Assembly: GCA_033763695.1 (NCBI GenBank)
Contig: JANRKB010000043.1
Span: forward strand, 496,001-560,000
Direction: 5' to 3'
DNA length: 64,000 nt
Source: JANRKB01 sp033763695
GTDB taxonomy: Bacteria; Planctomycetota; Phycisphaerae; Phycisphaerales; UBA1924
The notes under the pieces were generated by a model. The model ran no database searches and had not been told where the DNA came from. It worked only from the letters and a program-made list of their open reading frames with translations. Shown here in pieces: positions 59,983-64,000 of the stretch (positions are counted from its first letter, which is position 1; the number at the start of each line of letters is the position of its first letter). Both the position numbers and the translations under genes were made by a program.

Positions 59983-61314
59983 GTGATGAACTTTCAGGGC
60001 AAACGCGTCACGGTCATGGGCCTGGGCAACTTCGGCGGCGGAGGCGGCGTCACGCAGTGGCTCTGCGCCCAAGGCGCGCGCGTGCTCGTCACCGACATGA
60101 ACCCCGCCGACAAGCTCGGCCCATCACTTGACGCGCTCCGCTCACTCATCGACTCCGGTCAGGTCACGCTGCGACTCGGTGGCCACGACCATCGCGACTT
60201 TGTCGACACCGATGCGCTCGTCGCCAACCCCGCGGTGCCCAAGCCCTGGCACAACGAGTTCGTGCGTGCCGCAATCGATGCGGGCGTACACGTCACAACC
60301 GAGATCAACCTGACGATCGAGCGATTGCCCGAGCGACGCCGCGTCGTCGCCATCACCGGCAGCGCGGGCAAGAGCACGACCTCGGCGATGATCCATCACA
60401 TCCTCGAGCGCGCCGGCCTGCCCGTCGTCTTCGGCGGCAACATCGGCGGCACGCTGCTGCCCGCGATCTCGTCGGGCGCGATCACCACGAGCACGCGCGT
60501 CGTGCTCGAACTCTCCAGCGCAATGCTGCACTGGCTTGCGGGCTGGTCGCCGCATGTCGCAGTTGCGACCAACCTCTCGCCCAATCATCTCGACTGGCAC
60601 GGCAACCTCGATCACTACCGCCTGAGCAAGCAGAACATCCTGCGCTGCCAAACCTCCGGCGACACCGCCATCCTCGGCCCGACGCTCCGCGACTGGGCCA
60701 CGCGCGAGGGTGTCCATCGCATCGTTGTCGGCGAGCACGAAGGTGTCGATGGCCTTGCGATCCCGGGCCAGCACAACCAGAGCAATGCGGCACTTGCCGT
60801 CGCGGCCGCCGTCGCGTTGGCGGGAGCCGCGCTGTCGCGTGATGCCGCGTGCGACGCCGTGCGTTCCTTCCCCGGCCTGCCGCATCGCCTGCAACTTGTG
60901 CATGCCGTGGGCGGCATTCGGTTCTTCAACGACTCCAAGTGCACCACACCCGAGGCGACGCTGCTTGCCATCCGCGCGATGGAACCCCAGCCGGGCGTTG
61001 GCCGCGTGCACTTGATCGCGGGCGGCTATGACAAGGGCTCGGATCTCGCGCCCATCGGCAAGCTCGCGTTCTCGCTCGCGGGCTTGTACACCATCGGCAA
61101 GACCGGCCCGGCGATCGACGCGCATGCGCGCGATGCGGGCGCACGCACGACGCCGTGTGCAACGCTCGAAGGCGCGATGCAGGCGATTCGCGGCGCGGCC
61201 AAGCCCGGCGATGTGGTGCTGCTCAGCCCCGCCTGCGCCTCGTGGGACCAGTTCACCAACTACGAGAAGCGCGGCGAGCGCTTCGCCGCCCTCGCCAAGG
61301 AGTGGACGCCATGA
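59983..61314 (+). CDS. murD: UDP-N-acetylmuramoylalanine-D-glutamate ligase
   Basis: 443 residues if it starts at the GTG at 59983, preferred because it is exactly six bases after a -10-like hexamer; the next codon is an ATG. MurD adds D-Glu to UDP-MurNAc-Ala in peptidoglycan synthesis. The N-terminal Rossmann motif is VMGLGNFGGGGGVTQWL, the ATP loop is ITGSAGKSTTSAM, and the substrate/metal region is TNLSPNHLDWHGNLDHY with the FNDSKCTTPEATLLAI and GGYDKGSDL motifs of Mur ligases. Its presence supports a peptidoglycan wall. It follows priA and overlaps the YdjY lipoprotein gene by four bases. Confidence 0.93.
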   Translation: MMNFQGKRVTVMGLGNFGGGGGVTQWLCAQGARVLVTDMNPADKLGPSLDALRSLIDSGQVTLRLGGHDHRDFVDTDALVANPAVPKPWHNEFVRAAIDAGVHVTTEINLTIERLPERRRVVAITGSAGKSTTSAMIHHILERAGLPVVFGGNIGGTLLPAISSGAITTSTRVVLELSSAMLHWLAGWSPHVAVATNLSPNHLDWHGNLDHYRLSKQNILRCQTSGDTAILGPTLRDWATREGVHRIVVGEHEGVDGLAIPGQHNQSNAALAVAAAVALAGAALSRDAACDAVRSFPGLPHRLQLVHAVGGIRFFNDSKCTTPEATLLAIRAMEPQPGVGRVHLIAGGYDKGSDLAPIGKLAFSLAGLYTIGKTGPAIDAHARDAGARTTPCATLEGAMQAIRGAAKPGDVVLLSPACASWDQFTNYEKRGERFAALAKEWTP

Positions 61315-62108
61315 CTCGACGTGGCTCGCAACGCTTGTGCCGCTCGCTCTTTGCCGGCGCGCTTGCCGCGCTGTGCTGTGCAGGCATCGTGACTTTCGCG
61401 GGCTGTGCCGCCAAGCGTCCGTCCGCCGCGTCATCGAGTCTGCGCGAGGTCTTTCCGGGCGTGCGCGTTGACGCGGCACGCCGCGTCGTCGAGTTTGATG
61501 GCACGGTGCCCGTGGACGCGCACAACCCCAAGTTCCCGCGTGTGTATCTGGAGGTGGTGGTCAGCACGCCGGACACGCGGCCGCACGAGGCGCTTGTGGT
61601 GACGACAGCGAAGGCCGCGCATATCCACGCCGCGCTGTTGCTTGCGGGATTCAAACCCGGCGCGCCCGGCGGCTGGTCGCGCGAGAGCGGCTCGCTGCGC
61701 CCGATCGCGCCCACCGGCGATGCGTTGCGGGTCTGGCTGGTCACGCGCGACGCACGCGGCACGGAACTGGTGCAGAGTGCGGAGTCGTGGGTCGCGGTAA
61801 TGCCCGATGCAACGCCGCTGGGCCGAAAGAATGCGGGTGAGGGCTGGGTGTTTGCCGGGTCGCGGCTGCGCCCGGCAAAACAGGCCGGCGAGCCCGATCA
61901 GTACCTTGCCGACGCCGAGGGCACGATTGTCGGGCTCACGACGTTTACGACCGAGACGATCGCGTGGAGCGGCGTATTCAGCCCGGATTCCAAGGTGCAG
62001 GAGCCCGAGTGGATCGCCCGCCCCGAGCGCGTGCCCAAGGTGAACACGCCCGTCACGGTGCGGATCACGCCCGCCGCGGCAGCGTCGCCTGAAGTTCTCG
62101 GGCGTTGA
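61311..62108 (+). CDS. YdjY-domain lipoprotein
   Basis: 265 residues; the ATG overlaps the murD stop (ATGA). The N-terminal signal ends in a lipobox (GIVTFAGC), so the mature protein is lipid-anchored. Residues about 45-240 match the YdjY type seen in planctomycetes: FPGVRVDAARRVVEFDGTVP, VYLEVVVSTPDTRPHEALVV, AAHIHAALLLAGFKPGAPGG and GTIVGLTTFTTETIAWSGVF. Function unknown. Coupling with murD suggests a cell-wall role but does not prove one. Confidence 0.8.
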   Translation: MTRRGSQRLCRSLFAGALAALCCAGIVTFAGCAAKRPSAASSSLREVFPGVRVDAARRVVEFDGTVPVDAHNPKFPRVYLEVVVSTPDTRPHEALVVTTAKAAHIHAALLLAGFKPGAPGGWSRESGSLRPIAPTGDALRVWLVTRDARGTELVQSAESWVAVMPDATPLGRKNAGEGWVFAGSRLRPAKQAGEPDQYLADAEGTIVGLTTFTTETIAWSGVFSPDSKVQEPEWIARPERVPKVNTPVTVRITPAAAASPEVLGR

Positions 62109-62231
62109 GCGACGATGGCGCAATCTTCATGTGCGAGGGCCGCGTTTTTGTTTGATCTGGCGCGGCAGTTGAAAGAGACTCTATCGGTTCGCGCGTTCGG
62201 CAGTGCTCTCATGTGCTTCGGGGGAGAATCC

Positions 62232-63458
62232 ATGCGTCAACTCGTATGTCTCATTGCACTCAGCCTCGCCTCGGCGGCTCATGCCCAACTCGCGGTCACC
62301 TTCCGTAACGGCCTGAACCTCGCAGCCACCACGACCGACCAGAACAACACGTCGTTCACCGTTGCGGGCATGAGCGGGATCTCGTTCATCGGCCCCGACA
62401 CTGCCACGCCCGACCCCGACGACTTCCGCTTCGTCGCGGTGATGGACAACTCGAACAAGTTGGTGTTTCTGCGGCTCAAGTTCGCCGCCGACGGCACGAT
62501 CAGCGCCGCGTCGATCACCGGCGGCCTCAGCCTCGCGCTGACGCGCGATTTTGAAGACGTCGTCTTCACCGGCGCGACGCGCAACAGCGTCTTTGCGAGT
62601 GAGGAAGACACGCCTGCGATCCATGAGTTCTCGCTCTCGGGCGGCGGGCTGCTGCGCACGATCACCGTGCCGCCGGTCTTTGCCAATCGGCGGAGCAACT
62701 TCGGGCTCGAGTCGCTCGCGATGCTGCCCCTGGGGACCAGCGCCGACGTCAACACGTCGCCCGTCTCGCTCTGGACGCTCAACGAAGAAGCGCTCAGCGT
62801 CGATGGCCCGCTCTCCACGCCCACCAGCGGCACGGTCGTCCGTGCGCAGCGCTTCGAGTTCGCGAATGGCGTCGCATCCGCGGCCGTCGCTTCGGGGCAG
62901 TTCGCCTATCGCACCGATCCGATTCACGCCCCAACCACCACCGGCGCACGCAGCGGCGTCAGTGCGCTCGTCTTGCTCGAGAGCGGGCAGGCGATCGTGA
63001 TGGAGCGATCCTTCGGGCTCGACTTCGTCTCGCCGTTCCAGACGCGGCTCTATGACGTGAGCGACACGAGCGGCGCGACCGACACATCTGGGTTCGCTTC
63101 GCTCGTCGGCGCGACGTACGCGCCGATCGCCAAGCGATTGCTGTATCGCGGCAACCAGACCAACCTCGAAGGCCTGTGCATCGGGCCGCGGCTTGCTGGC
63201 GGCAAGGATGTGCTCGTCGGAATCGTCGACGACGGCGACCCGATCAGCGTGAACCGTGTCGTCGCGTTCGAGTTGTCGGGTGTGATCGTGCCGTGTGCCG
63301 CGGACTTCAACGGAGATGGCTTCCTGGACTTCACCGACTTCGATGACTTCGTGACGGCCTTCGAATCCGGCGCGGCGAGCAGCGACTTCAACAGCGACGG
63401 CTTCCTCGACTTCACGGACTTCGATGCGTTCGTCGCGGCGTTCGAGGGTGGGTGCTGA
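62232..63458 (+). CDS. Exported esterase-like phytase-domain protein with GC-type dockerin tail
   Basis: 408 residues from the ATG at 62232, preceded by GGGGAGA; the longer open frame starts before the signal peptide. Signal peptide MRQLVCLIALSLASAAHAQ. Residues 25-345 form a propeller-like domain with RDFEDVVFTGATRNSVFASE, NFGLESLAMLPLG, LYDVSDTSGATDTSGFASLV and RLLYRGNQTNLEGLCIGPRL. This resembles the esterase-like activity of phytase family; activity is unproven. The tail begins CAADFNGDGFLDFTDFDDF, repeats as DFNSDGFLDFTDFDAF and ends EGGC. A cluster of hairpin repeats follows. Confidence 0.85.
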   Translation: MRQLVCLIALSLASAAHAQLAVTFRNGLNLAATTTDQNNTSFTVAGMSGISFIGPDTATPDPDDFRFVAVMDNSNKLVFLRLKFAADGTISAASITGGLSLALTRDFEDVVFTGATRNSVFASEEDTPAIHEFSLSGGGLLRTITVPPVFANRRSNFGLESLAMLPLGTSADVNTSPVSLWTLNEEALSVDGPLSTPTSGTVVRAQRFEFANGVASAAVASGQFAYRTDPIHAPTTTGARSGVSALVLLESGQAIVMERSFGLDFVSPFQTRLYDVSDTSGATDTSGFASLVGATYAPIAKRLLYRGNQTNLEGLCIGPRLAGGKDVLVGIVDDGDPISVNRVVAFELSGVIVPCAADFNGDGFLDFTDFDDFVTAFESGAASSDFNSDGFLDFTDFDAFVAAFEGGC

Positions 63459-63493
63459 GGCCGAAGGTTGTGCGCGTCGGGATTGACTTGCGA

Positions 63494-63530
63494 ACCCCTC
63501 CCCCTGCCCCTCCCCTCCGGGAAGGGGTGA
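63494..63530 (-). repeat. Palindromic G-rich repeat (intergenic, degenerate)
   Basis: A C-rich run on the plus strand followed by CCTCCGGGAAGGGG. Read on the minus strand it has a hairpin then a G-rich tail, like the elements at 19127 and 32358. Confidence 0.4.
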
Positions 63531-63632
63531 CTGGAGCCGCAACGCTGGCTGCGCTGGAGTTTGTTGCCGCGGGCGCGGGGAGAAGGGGCGGTGGTGCGCG
63601 TGGCGAGGCGGACGCAAGTGCTGGCGGCAAGG

Positions 63633-63664
63633 CATCGATGTCCTCGAAGACTCGGACATCGATG
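63633..63664 (-). repeat. Hairpin repeat family B, copy 4
   Basis: Stem CATCGATGTCC / GGACATCGATG (11 pairs) around TCGAAGACTC, the reverse complement of the loop in copies 1 and 3, followed by GCACG (63665-63669). Confidence 0.8.
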
Positions 63665-63676
63665 GCACGAGAGACG

Positions 63677-63708
63677 CACGATCATCCTCGAAGACTCGGA
63701 TGATCGTG
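63677..63708 (-). repeat. Hairpin repeat family B, copy 5
   Basis: Stem CACGATCATCC / GGATGATCGTG (11 pairs) around TCGAAGACTC, followed by GCACG (63709-63713). Confidence 0.8.
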
Positions 63709-63740
63709 GCACGTGCTGATCGGGCCGACTTACGGCAAGG

Positions 63741-63774
63741 CACTGAGATGCTCGCAGAGCCGAGCATCTCAGTG
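63741..63774 (-). repeat. Hairpin repeat family B, copy 6 (second loop type)
   Basis: Stem CACTGAGATGCTCG / CGAGCATCTCAGTG (14 perfect pairs) around CAGAGC, followed by GCACG. Its inner part, CTCGCAGAGCC, matches the loop of copy 2. Confidence 0.8.
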
Positions 63775-63866
63775 GCACGAGGGCATGAGCGCACGAACTC
63801 ACGAAGATACGAAGACATGAAGGCGCACGAGCCAAGAGCGACGAGCCGTGGCGGGCGCGGAGCAGT

Positions 63867-63923
63867 CGTCGGGTGTCGCTGCGCGACGACCCGACGCTAC
63901 GGACCACAACCGCTTCGCGGTTG
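63867..63923 (-). repeat. Double-hairpin repeat, family A copy 4 (inverted)
   Basis: Large hairpin 63867-63896 (arms CGTCGGGT / ACCCGACG), spacer starting CTACG, then CAACCGC-TTC-GCGGTTG at 63907-63923. It is the near-exact reverse complement of copy 1. Confidence 0.75.
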
Positions 63924-63977
63924 AAGAGGCAGTGGGTTCGTGGAAGAAGTAGCGCGAAGGCCAGACAGAAGACAGAG

Positions 63978-64000
63978 CACGATCAGCCACGAAGACTCGG
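63978..64000 (-). repeat. Hairpin repeat family B, copy 8, cut by the window edge
   Basis: CACGATCAGCC followed by ACGAAGACTC and GG: one arm, the loop (one base different) and the first two bases of the second arm. The rest lies outside the window. Confidence 0.6.

Larger units (their letters stand above)
63459..64000. other. Repeat-rich intergenic region at the right edge
   Basis: After a G/C-rich palindromic patch near 63494-63530 there are three family B hairpins, one family A double hairpin and, at the edge, the first half of another family B hairpin. No gene visible on either strand. Confidence 0.7.

Noticed and set aside
63633..63774. Three regularly placed hairpins read as a CRISPR-like or attC-like array
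   Set aside because: Spacing is irregular and the stems differ, not the spacers; no integrase or cas gene, and other copies are scattered singly over 29 kb.
1..64000. tRNA, rRNA, IS element or prophage
   Set aside because: Scanning by eye found no cloverleaf with a T-arm consensus, no transposase or phage genes and no shift in composition. A dedicated tRNA/Rfam search would be needed to exclude a small RNA.

Overview
The window looks like ordinary chromosome from a high-GC planctomycete, most likely class Phycisphaerae. Evidence: five exported proteins end in a paired EF-hand (dockerin-like) module closing with Gly-Cys, two more end in a Val-Pro-Ser-Pro / hydrophobic / Arg-rich sorting tail, and there are YdjY-type, SOUL-type, PQQ-propeller and very large ResB-type exported or membrane proteins typical of that group. 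No phage, IS element, CRISPR array, rRNA or tRNA was recognised. Genes lie on both strands in short operons.

Layout. 1-8.1 kb: exported proteins (partial protein at the left edge, two dockerin-tailed proteins, an S9 peptidase lipoprotein, a VPSP-tailed protein, a P-domain protein). 8.6-13.8 kb: bamA, serA and a membrane protein. 14.1-21.6 kb: a five-gene minus-strand unit (LptF/G-like permease, GT39-type glycosyltransferase, PAP2 phosphatase, second LptF/G-like permease, feoB), with feoA starting divergently at its head. 22.1-26.9 kb: histidine kinase, miaB, an MNT/HEPN toxin-antitoxin pair and a small membrane protein. 27.1-37.9 kb: a 1,464-residue PQQ-propeller protein, sugar-nucleotide and glycosyltransferase genes, an Mrp-type P-loop ATPase and a low-complexity exported protein. 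38.6-45.3 kb: ResB-like protein, purE-purK, a membrane-anchored EEP-family hydrolase, surE. 45.5-51.2 kb: three exported proteins, including a 1,168-residue HAF-repeat protein. 51.4-56.7 kb: rho, cvpA, a SOUL haem-binding protein and an MlaF-like ATPase. 56.8-63.5 kb: a membrane protein, priA, murD, a YdjY lipoprotein and a dockerin-tailed beta-propeller protein.

Functionally, envelope construction dominates: BamA for outer-membrane insertion, LptF/G-like permeases, lipid-linked sugar transfer, PAP2 recycling, MurD and MlaF, feeding a surface with many exported anchored proteins. Translation starts fall into two visible classes. About half the genes have a Shine-Dalgarno sequence. Another dozen have none but carry a -10-like hexamer (TAnnnT) exactly six bases before the start codon, as expected for leaderless mRNAs.

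The most unusual signals are non-coding. One family of dispersed hairpins keeps its loop and CGTGC flank but changes its stem from copy to copy with both arms still pairing. A second family consists of linked double hairpins. Both sit only between genes and cluster near dockerin-gene ends. The most unusual protein is a Rho factor whose RNA-binding OB domain appears to be replaced by an Arg/Gly/Gln-rich disordered region.
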